Positions 7,709 through 13,441 of a DNA stretch of 13,441 nt are shown here, piece after piece (position 1 is the stretch's first letter; the number at the start of each line of letters is the position of its first letter). Made by a program: the position numbers and the translations under genes. The stretch lies in NCBI GenBank assembly GCA_934621665.1, contig CAKTUT010000032.1:1-13441 (forward strand). Direction: 5' to 3'. The stretch is from an uncultured Oscillospiraceae bacterium. Lineage in GTDB: Bacteria; Bacillota; Clostridia; Oscillospirales; Oscillospiraceae. A model generated the notes under the pieces. That model did no database searches, was not told the DNA's origin, and was given only the letters and a program-made list of their open reading frames with translations.

Positions 7709-10441
7709 CAATACCAGCCGCTGAGCACAGCGGCAATCAACAAACTGGTGTCCGAGTGTGCGCTCTCTGAGGCAAAGAAGCTTCAGACGTTTATTCGGGA
7801 CAATCCGATGCGTCTGTCTCCGGCCTCGCTTGGAAGAGTTGCAGAGTTGGCAAATACGAGTCGGACAGACCACGCAGCATATTTTACAAGCAAGACGCTG
7901 ATCACGGAGATGATGAAAGCGCTGCCGAATACCGACAGCCAAACCGTGCGAATTCTCGAGCCGTCGGTTGGTGTTGGAAACTTTATCCCGCTGCTTTTAA
8001 AGAAGTTTGAGGGAAAACAGATCCAGCTGGACGTGATGGACATTGACGCGGACAGCCTGGAGGCGGCAAAGCTGATCCTGAGAGGCTATCCGCTCCCGGA
8101 TACGTGCACAATTCGCTATCTCAACGCGGATTTTCTGCTGTACCCATTCCAGGCAAAGTATGATTATATCATTGGCAATCCGCCGTTTTATAAGCTGAAG
8201 TCATCAGATGACCGGCTTGCGGTCTATCGAAAGGGCGCGGTCAATCAGAATACGACGAATCTGTGCTCGTTCTTTTTGGATAAGGCGATGCAGATCGGCA
8301 ATTATGTGGCGATGGTGTTTCCTAAATTTTTGCTGAATACGCCGGAATTTGCCGTGACAAGAGATCGGCTTTCACAAAAAGCGGTGGATTGCATTCTTGA
8401 CTTTGGCGAAAAGGGCTTTCCAGGAGTGCTGGTGGAGACTTTGGCCGTGTTTATTAACAATCTCGGCCGCCCCAGCAGGACACGCGTTGTCTCGGTGACA
8501 CGTGGGATGGAGATGCTCCAGCGGCAGAATTATATTTTCGACAAAAAGCTGCCGTACTGGGTGATTTATCGCGATGAGGCGTTTGACAATGTGTGCAAAA
8601 AGCTGGATTTTGCCGTATTTGACGTGTTCCGCGACCGGCAAATCACGAATCAGATGCTCACCGAGCAGGGGGAGATTCGCGTATTAAAAGCGCGGAATAT
8701 CAGTGACGACGGAACGAGAATTGAAGATATTTTGCACTACGATTCCTACATATCGAAAAAGGAAGCGGCGGGATTGAACGTCTACGCGTATCTCAATGCA
8801 GATGACGTGTACCTGACGCCGAATATGACGTATAAGCCGCGGATGATGAAAAAGCCGAACGGCTGTCTTGTCAACGGCTCGGTTGCGATTTTGCTGCCGA
8901 AAGACGGCGTATGCCCGACGGATGCGCAGATGAAATACATTGCAAGTCAGGAGTACCGCACGTTTTATCAGGCGGCCAGAAATTATCAGACGAGGTCACT
9001 GAATGTGGACGCATGTTCGGTATTCTTCTATGGCCTGCTGCGAAGTACGGAAAAGACCGAGCCGATTACAGAGGTGTTTAGCGAAGCGGGCGCATTGTCT
9101 GCTGCAAAGGCGCGCAGCACGGTGGAAACGCAGCGTGCCGTAAAAGCGCAGGACGAGGCAAGCACGGAGCAGGCACAGCTCCAACCAACAGATAAGGGGA
9201 GGCTTAGCGTGATGACACAGCAGGAGCTGCAAGGGTTTTGCAAGCAACACAACTACGATCTGCGTAAAAGCCACAACGCCCGCTGGATTGACCAGAAGTG
9301 CACGCCGGATGTTTTGTGGTCGGTGTCTGACTTTGTGCTGAACTTTGTAGACAATGTGAGTGACTGCTTTACCGTTAAGGACATCTGGAAGAGCGAATAC
9401 GCGAAGCAGACCATTGCCGAGACGTATTCAAAGCCAGGGACGGACGAGCGAAAAGCGGAAAACGAGTACGACAAGGTGTTTGCGCAGCCGCTGAGTATGC
9501 TCTGCTACGCCGGCGTGCTGGCGGACGTTTCCGCTACGTCGCGCCACCGGTATCGGATTGCGAACCGCGAGGTGCTGGAGTACATTGCCCGGAACGACGT
9601 GTATGCGCTGCGTTTTTTGCAGTGCTATATCGAAAAGGTGCTTTGCGACAGCGGGCTTATGATCCTGTTTGAAAACTTCTTTGAACATCAGGACAAGTCG
9701 CATTTCAACCAGCTGAAGCAGAAGTTTATTGACTTTTATCACGTCTATACGCCGGTCAATGGCGACTTTGAGCCAAAGCGAATTTTTACCAAGGTGCTCA
9801 ATCCGCTTGCCTTTGGCAGAGGCAAGCGCGGCACGGAGCGCGGCCGTTTGTCACCGCACAAAATTAACCGCTCCGACATGATGTATAATCAGGACAATTT
9901 CCGTGACGTCTACTGCGGAAAGCCGAAAGAGATGACCCGGCAGGAGTGGCTTACACTTCATCCGGAGATTGAGGTGCGCGACGGCTATTTTGAACAGATG
10001 ATGCCCCGCGCCAAGCGGACGCTGCGCGATTTTAACGAGCGGTATCGGGCGAATGCGTCAGAGCTGAGCCGGTTTGTTGCAGGGCACGACGACACCGCCG
10101 CCGCAACGCAGGCACATCATATTTTCCCGCGGACAGAGTATCCGGAAATTATGCACTATGTGGAAAATATGATTATGCTGACGCCGAACCAGCACTATGG
10201 CTTTGCGCATCCGAACAACAACACACACGCAATTGATATGGACGCGCAGCGGGTTTTGCTGCTTGCAAAGCTGGGCAGTATCCGGCAGAATCTGACGAGT
10301 GAGACAGAGGAGCAGATCTTTGCATTCCGCGATTTTCTGCGTGTGCTGCGCATCGGCTGGGATGACGAGTCGGTGCTGGAGATCGCTGACGGCGATTATG
10401 AACGCGTGATCGACGCAATCAATTGCCACTATCTGGCGTGA
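6539..10441 (+). CDS. Fused restriction-modification protein: C5-cytosine MTase, N6-adenine MTase, HNH nuclease
   Basis: A 1300-residue protein predicted to methylate DNA at cytosine and adenine and to cut unmodified DNA. In order: a C5-cytosine methyltransferase (about 8-390), an N6-adenine methyltransferase with recognition-like region (about 440-835), a low-complexity linker (836-891) and a nuclease region ending in an HNH motif (892-1300). Each part is described separately. The ATG at 6539 has GAAGAGG just upstream. The adenine part resembles, from memory, methyltransferases of the Alw26I/Eco31I/Esp3I type, whose systems modify C on one strand and A on the other. No separate restriction, specificity or control gene is nearby, so the protein may be a complete one-gene type II system. 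It is set between housekeeping guaA and unrelated genes, which suggests acquisition. Domain calls are firm; target sequence and activity are unknown. Confidence 0.9.
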   Translation: MKTGKKPTYISLFSSAGVGCYGFKLEAFDCIATNELIARRLDVQRFNQKCKYESGYICGDITEEATKTSLYEQIDLWKKEEQLTRVDVVIATPPCQGMSVANHKKHDDEIVRNSLVVESLKLIEQIHPRFFVLENVPAFMRTACTDVDQKIKTIGEAIEKHLGADYSYAAHVINFKNYGACSSRQRTLVIGVCKDLSDEISPLELFPKMQKEQTLRQTIGQMKPLREYGEIDESDIYHSFRMYPEHMRAWISDLKEGESAFDNADNSKKPHQVIGGEIVVNQRKNGDKYTRQYWDKVGPCIHTRNDQLASQNTIHPSDDRVFSIRELMRMMSVPDSFRWTSRAVDELNRMPLEQKREFLKKEEIKIRQSLGEAVPTAIFRAIAEKIKAALQYQPLSTAAINKLVSECALSEAKKLQTFIRDNPMRLSPASLGRVAELANTSRTDHAAYFTSKTLITEMMKALPNTDSQTVRILEPSVGVGNFIPLLLKKFEGKQIQLDVMDIDADSLEAAKLILRGYPLPDTCTIRYLNADFLLYPFQAKYDYIIGNPPFYKLKSSDDRLAVYRKGAVNQNTTNLCSFFLDKAMQIGNYVAMVFPKFLLNTPEFAVTRDRLSQKAVDCILDFGEKGFPGVLVETLAVFINNLGRPSRTRVVSVTRGMEMLQRQNYIFDKKLPYWVIYRDEAFDNVCKKLDFAVFDVFRDRQITNQMLTEQGEIRVLKARNISDDGTRIEDILHYDSYISKKEAAGLNVYAYLNADDVYLTPNMTYKPRMMKKPNGCLVNGSVAILLPKDGVCPTDAQMKYIASQEYRTFYQAARNYQTRSLNVDACSVFFYGLLRSTEKTEPITEVFSEAGALSAAKARSTVETQRAVKAQDEASTEQAQLQPTDKGRLSVMTQQELQGFCKQHNYDLRKSHNARWIDQKCTPDVLWSVSDFVLNFVDNVSDCFTVKDIWKSEYAKQTIAETYSKPGTDERKAENEYDKVFAQPLSMLCYAGVLADVSATSRHRYRIANREVLEYIARNDVYALRFLQCYIEKVLCDSGLMILFENFFEHQDKSHFNQLKQKFIDFYHVYTPVNGDFEPKRIFTKVLNPLAFGRGKRGTERGRLSPHKINRSDMMYNQDNFRDVYCGKPKEMTRQEWLTLHPEIEVRDGYFEQMMPRAKRTLRDFNERYRANASELSRFVAGHDDTAAATQAHHIFPRTEYPEIMHYVENMIMLTPNQHYGFAHPNNNTHAIDMDAQRVLLLAKLGSIRQNLTSETEEQIFAFRDFLRVLRIGWDDESVLEIADGDYERVIDAINCHYLA
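7856..9043 (+). other. Domain: N6-adenine DNA methyltransferase plus recognition-like region (residues 440-835)
   Basis: A gamma-class amino-methyltransferase order is seen. The SAM-entry block is HAAYFTSKTLITEMM (445-459), motif I is ILEPSVGVGNF (472-482), and an acidic motif II is DVMDIDADS (498-506). Asp531 lies in NADF (motif III), and the catalytic motif IV is NPPF (547-550). FGEKGFPGVLVETLAVFI (622-639) fits motifs VII-VIII of Eco57I/TaqI-like enzymes. Residues about 690-835, including RDRQITNQML and the PNMTYKP block, look like a target-recognition region. The domain appears complete. Confidence 0.9.
9044..9211 (+). other. Ala/Glu/Gln-rich linker between adenine MTase and nuclease (residues 836-891)
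   Basis: About 56 residues rich in Ala, Glu, Gln, Thr and Lys, without recognisable motif, separate the adenine methyltransferase from the nuclease region. It looks flexible and probably unstructured. It contains the SD-like sequence that precedes the in-frame ATG at 9212. Confidence 0.7.
9194..9214 (+). promoter_or_regulatory. Internal ribosome-binding site and in-frame start for the nuclease part
   Basis: AAGGGGAGG (9194-9202) lies 9 bases upstream of an in-frame ATG (9212-9214, residue Met892), at the exact end of the low-complexity linker. Initiation here would give a 409-residue nuclease protein without the methyltransferases. The context GTGATGA also contains TGA overlapping the ATG in the +1 frame, as in a typical overlapping two-gene junction. 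Confidence 0.65.
9212..10441 (+). other. Domain: restriction nuclease region with C-terminal HNH motif (residues 892-1300)
   Basis: The first 280 residues are rich in helices and aromatics, with a conserved-looking RWIDQKCTPDVLW (915-927) and KRIFTKVLNPLAFGRGKRGT (1080-1099), probably DNA-recognition and scaffold parts. The catalytic part reads AHHIFPRTEYPEI (1192-1204), then Asn1210 in VENMIMLTPNQHY (His1219) and FAHPNNNT (His1224). This His-His...Asn...His order is that of a beta-beta-alpha-metal (HNH) nuclease, although no zinc-binding cysteine pairs are seen. I recall similar stand-alone restriction endonucleases beside methyltransferase genes, but cannot name one with certainty. The length of 409 residues would suit a stand-alone type II enzyme. 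Confidence 0.8.
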
Positions 10442-10477
10442 TGCGATGACCAGAATAACAATATAAGGAGAGCTTTT

Positions 10478-10513
10478 TTGAAAGACAAACGATCAATGGA
10501 TTGTGTGCGCTGA
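10478..10513 (+). CDS. Putative 11-codon leader peptide ORF
   Basis: TTG at 10478 has a well-placed AAGGAG (10465-10470, 7-base spacing) and encodes MKDKRSMDCVR before a TGA at 10511-10513. That stop codon lies inside the 5' arm of the long hairpin at 10509-10562. Strong SD, tiny ORF and overlapping hairpin are the layout of a translational or transcriptional attenuator upstream of the RNHCP gene. The peptide shows no obvious run of one amino acid that would sense starvation. Expression is unproven. Confidence 0.5.
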   Translation: MKDKRSMDCVR

Positions 10514-10562
10514 CCGGGAGGTTGGCAAATCACATTTCCGCCATTCCTCCCGGAAAGTCAGC
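10509..10562 (+). promoter_or_regulatory. Long leader hairpin with alternative anti-SD pairing
   Basis: GCTGAC plus CGGGAGG (10509-10521) pairs with CCTCCCG (10546-10552) and GTCAGC (10557-10562), with GAAA bulged out. Inside it, GGC and AAAT (10524-10530) pair with ATTT and GCC (10534-10542). The 3' arm segment TTCCTCC (10544-10550) is also a perfect complement of GGAGGAA (10574-10580), the SD of the RNHCP gene, so two folds compete. Five T at 10568-10572, five bases beyond the hairpin, could make it a weak terminator for the R-M transcript as well. Confidence 0.6.
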
Positions 10563-10585
10563 GATGATTTTTAGGAGGAAACACT

Positions 10586-11011
10586 ATGAACCGCGAAAAC
10601 AAGCGGAAGCAATACGAAAAAGGTTACTACAAGACGCATCCGTGCAATGAAAGCTTTACCTGCAAGGTTTGCGGGCGGCAGATGATGCCGCAGGGCGCGG
10701 GCACGGAGCATCGGAATCACTGCAACAACTGCCTGTCTAGTCTCCACGTGGATATTGTGCCCGGAGACCGTGCATCTGACTGCGGCGGCGTGATGGATGC
10801 GATTGCCGTATGGGTGCGGAAAAACGGCGAGTGGGCGATTGTCCATCGCTGCCGCCGATGCGGCGTGCTCAGTTCCAACCGTACAGCTGCCGACGATAAT
10901 CCCATGAAGCTGATGAGCATTGCCTTAAAACCGTTAGCGCAGCCGCCCTTTCCACTGGAGCGGATTGAGGAGCTGACAGAGCAGATGGCAGGCGATGGAT
11001 GCATCTGGTAA
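10586..11011 (+). CDS. RNHCP domain-containing zinc-ribbon protein
   Basis: A 141-residue protein of the RNHCP family, whose function is not known. It has the family hallmarks: CKVCG (26-30), HRNHCNNCLSSLHVD (42-56), PGDRAS followed by Cys66, a WAIVHRCRRCG block (83-93) and the NRTAADDN stretch. The Cys pairs 26/29, 46/49 and 89/92 suggest bound zinc. The domain's name-giving Arg-Asn-His-Cys-Pro reads Arg-Asn-His-Cys-Asn here. The protein is probably cytoplasmic, with no signal peptide. The ATG at 10586 has AGGAGG 7 bases upstream. It follows the restriction-modification gene by 144 bases and may be read from its transcript; whether it has any link to that system is open. A strong terminator follows. 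Confidence 0.93.
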   Translation: MNRENKRKQYEKGYYKTHPCNESFTCKVCGRQMMPQGAGTEHRNHCNNCLSSLHVDIVPGDRASDCGGVMDAIAVWVRKNGEWAIVHRCRRCGVLSSNRTAADDNPMKLMSIALKPLAQPPFPLERIEELTEQMAGDGCIW

Positions 11012-11024
11012 CGAAAAATTGCGT

Positions 11025-11056
11025 GTGAGCAGGGCAGCAGCCCTGCTCACGTTTTT
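11025..11056 (+). terminator. Intrinsic terminator after the RNHCP gene
   Basis: A perfect 11-bp stem (11025-11035 with 11040-11050) around the loop AGCA, then G and five T. It ends transcription before the blaI promoter. Confidence 0.93.
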
Positions 11057-11090
11057 ATGGCGGAAAATGCAAAAAGCGCAGGAAAGCCAG

Positions 11091-11119
11091 TTGACAAATC
11101 TGTTCTACATATGTAGAAT
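11091..11119 (+). promoter_or_regulatory. Promoter of the blaI-blaR1-like operon
   Basis: TTGACA (11091-11096), a 17-base spacer and TAGAAT (11114-11119). The first operator palindrome covers the -10 box and the end of the spacer, so bound repressor would block RNA polymerase. Confidence 0.9.
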
Positions 11120-11139
11120 AAAATATACTACAAATGTAG
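11103..11139 (+). promoter_or_regulatory. Two BlaI/MecI-type operators
   Basis: The first site is a perfect 16-bp palindrome, TTCTACATATGTAGAA (11103-11118). The second, CTACAAATGTAG (11128-11139), is palindromic outside its central two bases. Both fit the TACA-NN-TGTA operator core known for BlaI/MecI. Their centres are 23 bp apart, about two helical turns, which would place two repressor dimers on one face. They imply autoregulation of the operon. Confidence 0.9.
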
Positions 11140-11157
11140 AAGAAAGGCGTGATGCAT

Positions 11158-11529
11158 ATGGCACAAAAACGGCTGCCCGATGCCGAGCTTGAGGTGATGC
11201 AGGCCATCTGGGCGTGCAGCGCGCCGGTTTCGCGCGCGCAGATCGACGAAATTCTCCGGCAGACGCATCCGATGGCGCAGACAACGCTGTTGACGCTGTT
11301 GACGCGGCTGGCGGAAAAATCCTATATCCGGATTGACAAAACCGGGCGCAGCGCCAGCTATACACCGCTGATTTCACGTGAGACGTATCTGGCGCAGCAG
11401 AGCAGACGTTTTTTTGACAAGCTTTGCGGCGGGAGTCTCTCCACGTTTGCCACCGCGCTATGCAGCAGTGGGCTGACGAAAGAGGAAATTGCAGAGCTTC
11501 GGACGCTTTTGGAGCAGGAGGCATTATGA
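11158..11529 (+). CDS. blaI: BlaI/MecI-type transcriptional repressor
   Basis: A 123-residue winged-helix repressor. The N-terminus LPDAELEVMQAIW is the family signature. The recognition part (MAQTTLLTLLTRLAEKSYI) and the wing (KTGRSASYTPLIS) follow, then a helical dimerisation tail ending in LLEQEAL. It should bind the two operators just upstream and repress its own operon, and be inactivated when the membrane sensor is triggered. The ATG at 11158 is preferred over ATG 11152 or GTG 11149 because AAAGG ends 10 bases before it, which fits that form of SD, and because the protein then starts close to the conserved block. It overlaps the sensor gene by ATGA, so the two are translationally coupled. 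No beta-lactamase gene is in the window, so the wider targets are unknown and the symbol is by family. Confidence 0.93.
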   Translation: MAQKRLPDAELEVMQAIWACSAPVSRAQIDEILRQTHPMAQTTLLTLLTRLAEKSYIRIDKTGRSASYTPLISRETYLAQQSRRFFDKLCGGSLSTFATALCSSGLTKEEIAELRTLLEQEAL

Positions 11530-13370
11530 CGGTGAGCTTTGGCCTGCGGTTTTTCTATGCGCTGTGTATGAGCGCGGGATTTGCATGGGCTGTTGATGCA
11601 AGGTATGACGAGGCTATACCAAAGCCGGATGAGACGAGTAAAGGCGAGCGCTATCGGCCAATTGTGCTGGCAACGCTGCTGCCAACGGCGATGGTGATCT
11701 GGCCGGTGATTGGCCTGATTCTCAGCGATAAGGTGCAGACGCTGCGGATTTGGATTGGCGTATGCTTTGGCATTTTCCTGCAAATCAGCGTTTACTACGC
11801 GGTGCTGCTGTTGGCGCTGCCGCTTTTACGCCGCCATATCTGCGCAAGGAGCTGTGCGCTGCTGTGGCTGCTGCCCACATATCTTTATCTAACGCTCTAT
11901 AACAACATGGAGGCATCGCGGCCGCTTTTGATTCTTCGGCTGTCCGGGAGCTGGATTTGGGTTGTGCTCGGTGTGTGGACAGCGGGCTTTGCCGGGATAC
12001 TGGTGTGGAAAACGGTGGAGCATTTCTGCTTCCGCCGGTGCATTTTAAAGCATGCAGTGCCGGTCACCGATTCGGCGGTGCTGGAGATCTGGCAGGAAGA
12101 GATCAAAAGCGCCGGGATTAAAAAGGCAAAGTTCCGGTTGCTGTTGTCGCCGGACGTGACCTCGCCGCTGACGATTGGCCTTTCCAGACGATCCATGCGC
12201 GTGGTGCTGCCGCTGCGTGCATATACACCGGACGAGCTGCACCTGATTTTTCGGCATGAGATGATTCACATCTGCCGCGGCGACAGCGTATCAAAGTTCT
12301 TTTTGACGTTCTGTACGGCGCTTTGCTGGTTCAATCCGCTCATGTGGCGCGCGATGCGCAACAGCGCCGAGGATATGGAGCTGAGCTGCGACGAAAGTGT
12401 ATTACAAGAGGCGGACAGCGCGACGCGCCGCGAATACGCAAATCTGCTTCTCGCGTCCGCAGGTGACAGACGCGGCTATACAACGTGCCTTTCTGCGGCG
12501 GCCTCGCCGATGCGCTACCGGCTGCAAGCGGTTGTCAAGCCGCGTGAGCGAAGCTGCGGCGTGGTTTTGATGGGAATCATTCTGTTTGTGCTGCTGATTA
12601 CGAATGGCTACGTGGCGCTGGCCTATGGCGGACAGAGTGGCGACGCGGCTTTGTTTGCACAAGAACGTGAGACTTATACGCTGAAATCGCTCACATTGGA
12701 AACTGGCGATGAGCGGACGCAGCCGATCGTTGTGGATGAGGAGGCGTTGCTCGACTATCTGTCGGGGCTTGAGATGCAGACCCTAACCGGAAAATACGCC
12801 TTTGAGGGCTACGACCGGATTCTCCACTGCTATTTTGAGCGCGGGGACAGATGGATGTTTGCCGATTTCACTGACAGCACCGTTCGCATCGTAACGTCAC
12901 TGAAGCGGAGCTCTGACGAGCAGATCTACGCACTGGCGCAGCCGCTGGACTGGGTGGTGATCGACCGGCTTCTGGTAGACCCGGAGCTGAGCATCTGCCT
13001 AACGCAGGACGGCATAAGCCAGAGCTGGGACATCACGGCGACGCTTGACCGGCTGACGCGGCTGGATGGCGACGAGGAAGCGGTGGTGTATGCGTCAGCA
13101 ACGCCGAATGATACACCAAACGGCGTATATGGCCCAGAGCCGACGCAGGCGCTGCTGACGATATCCTATCCGCTTTGCGCGCCGCTGCGCCTGACGGCGG
13201 AAAACGAGAGCCGAAGTCAGCGCACAACGCTGACATGGAGGCCGTCGGAGAGCGGACGCTATGTCATGACGCTGCCGGAAAACACGGTGCATTACAGCGC
13301 TGTGCTGGAGTTTCAAACACCGGACGGGAGTAGATACCGCGCGGAATACCGGTTTGATATCGGAGTATAA
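11526..13370 (+). CDS. blaR1: BlaR1/MecR1-like M56 family metalloprotease sensor
   Basis: A 614-residue membrane sensor. Four hydrophobic segments in the first 165 residues (about 47-66, 76-101, 109-125, 142-161) precede a cytoplasmic zinc protease of the M56 family with HEMIH (244-248) and the third-ligand region ELSCDE (285-290). A further membrane span (about 345-366) leads to a C-terminal, presumably extracellular, domain of about 245 residues. That domain lacks the Ser-x-x-Lys and Lys-Thr-Gly motifs of a penicillin-binding sensor and is largely beta-like with a final immunoglobulin-type look, so the signal is probably not a beta-lactam that acylates it. The ATG at 11526 overlaps the blaI stop codon; the frame is open further upstream (to 11424) but inside blaI. 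On sensing, it is expected to trigger loss of the repressor. The BlaR1 name denotes architecture only. Confidence 0.9.
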   Translation: MTVSFGLRFFYALCMSAGFAWAVDARYDEAIPKPDETSKGERYRPIVLATLLPTAMVIWPVIGLILSDKVQTLRIWIGVCFGIFLQISVYYAVLLLALPLLRRHICARSCALLWLLPTYLYLTLYNNMEASRPLLILRLSGSWIWVVLGVWTAGFAGILVWKTVEHFCFRRCILKHAVPVTDSAVLEIWQEEIKSAGIKKAKFRLLLSPDVTSPLTIGLSRRSMRVVLPLRAYTPDELHLIFRHEMIHICRGDSVSKFFLTFCTALCWFNPLMWRAMRNSAEDMELSCDESVLQEADSATRREYANLLLASAGDRRGYTTCLSAAASPMRYRLQAVVKPRERSCGVVLMGIILFVLLITNGYVALAYGGQSGDAALFAQERETYTLKSLTLETGDERTQPIVVDEEALLDYLSGLEMQTLTGKYAFEGYDRILHCYFERGDRWMFADFTDSTVRIVTSLKRSSDEQIYALAQPLDWVVIDRLLVDPELSICLTQDGISQSWDITATLDRLTRLDGDEEAVVYASATPNDTPNGVYGPEPTQALLTISYPLCAPLRLTAENESRSQRTTLTWRPSESGRYVMTLPENTVHYSAVLEFQTPDGSRYRAEYRFDIGV

Positions 13371-13378
13371 ACGAATAA

Positions 13379-13409
13379 GCGCCCGCTGCGGATCATCCGC
13401 AGCGGGCGC
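13379..13409. terminator. GC-rich hairpin after the sensor gene
   Basis: Perfect 15-base arms (13379-13393 and 13395-13409) around a single central base, starting 9 bases after the stop codon. No T-tract follows on the plus strand. On the minus strand TTATTCGTTTA follows, so it may serve as a weak terminator in either direction, perhaps for a convergent gene beyond the right edge. The remaining bases to 13441 hold no gene I can recognise. Confidence 0.55.
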
Positions 13410-13441
13410 CTCAGCCTGTCGAAAAACCTCGTAGAGTTCCG

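Noticed and set aside
7127..7942. 271-codon minus-strand open frame inside the R-M gene
   Set aside because: Antisense shadow of the cytosine methyltransferase domain; Cys/Arg/His-rich, without SD or motifs.
11424..11525. Upstream extension of the sensor gene inside blaI
   Set aside because: The ATGA overlap at 11526 is the standard coupled start, and the upstream residues are out-of-frame blaI sequence without hydrophobic character.

Overview
The window looks like the chromosome of a moderately GC-rich Bacillota/Clostridia species, and the order Oscillospirales is my best guess. The grounds are strong Shine-Dalgarno (SD) sites, consensus sigma-A promoters, a glnA followed by an ANTAR antiterminator gene, and a BlaI/BlaR1-type pair. 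This placement is inference from gene content; no rRNA or marker phylogeny could be run.

Left part (1-4641). Three tandem short-loop hairpins lie at the left edge. On the minus strand follow a TM1586-type nitroreductase-like gene, pyrG (CTP synthase) with a clear terminator, an ANTAR-domain regulator, and a short, atypical glnA. glnA has a perfect consensus promoter. Its leader can fold either as an ANTAR-type hexaloop hairpin or as a terminator, so the downstream ANTAR protein probably controls its own operon by antitermination. guaA (GMP synthetase) diverges from glnA, with its own promoter and a strong terminator at 6306-6358. Together these genes handle glutamine supply and glutamine-consuming nucleotide synthesis.

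Middle part (6187-10441). A 352-base gene-free stretch holds the guaA terminator, a 16-bp palindrome, a bulged hairpin and an extended -10 promoter. After it comes the most notable gene of the window: a 1300-residue single-polypeptide restriction-modification protein. In order it carries a C5-cytosine methyltransferase, an N6-adenine methyltransferase with a target-recognition-like region, an Ala/Gln/Glu-rich linker, and an HNH-type nuclease. An internal, near-ideal SD plus in-frame ATG sits exactly at the linker/nuclease junction, so the nuclease may also be made as a separate 409-residue protein.

Right part (10442-13441). An RNHCP-domain zinc-ribbon gene follows, preceded by an 11-codon leader ORF and a long hairpin. 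The 3' arm of that hairpin is also a perfect complement to the RNHCP SD, which suggests a translational switch. After a strong terminator comes a BlaI-type repressor with two operator palindromes over its own promoter, overlapping by ATGA with a BlaR1-like M56 metalloprotease sensor. The sensor's extracellular domain does not look like a penicillin-binding domain. The window ends in a GC-rich hairpin. No tRNA, rRNA, CRISPR array, transposase or integrase was seen.
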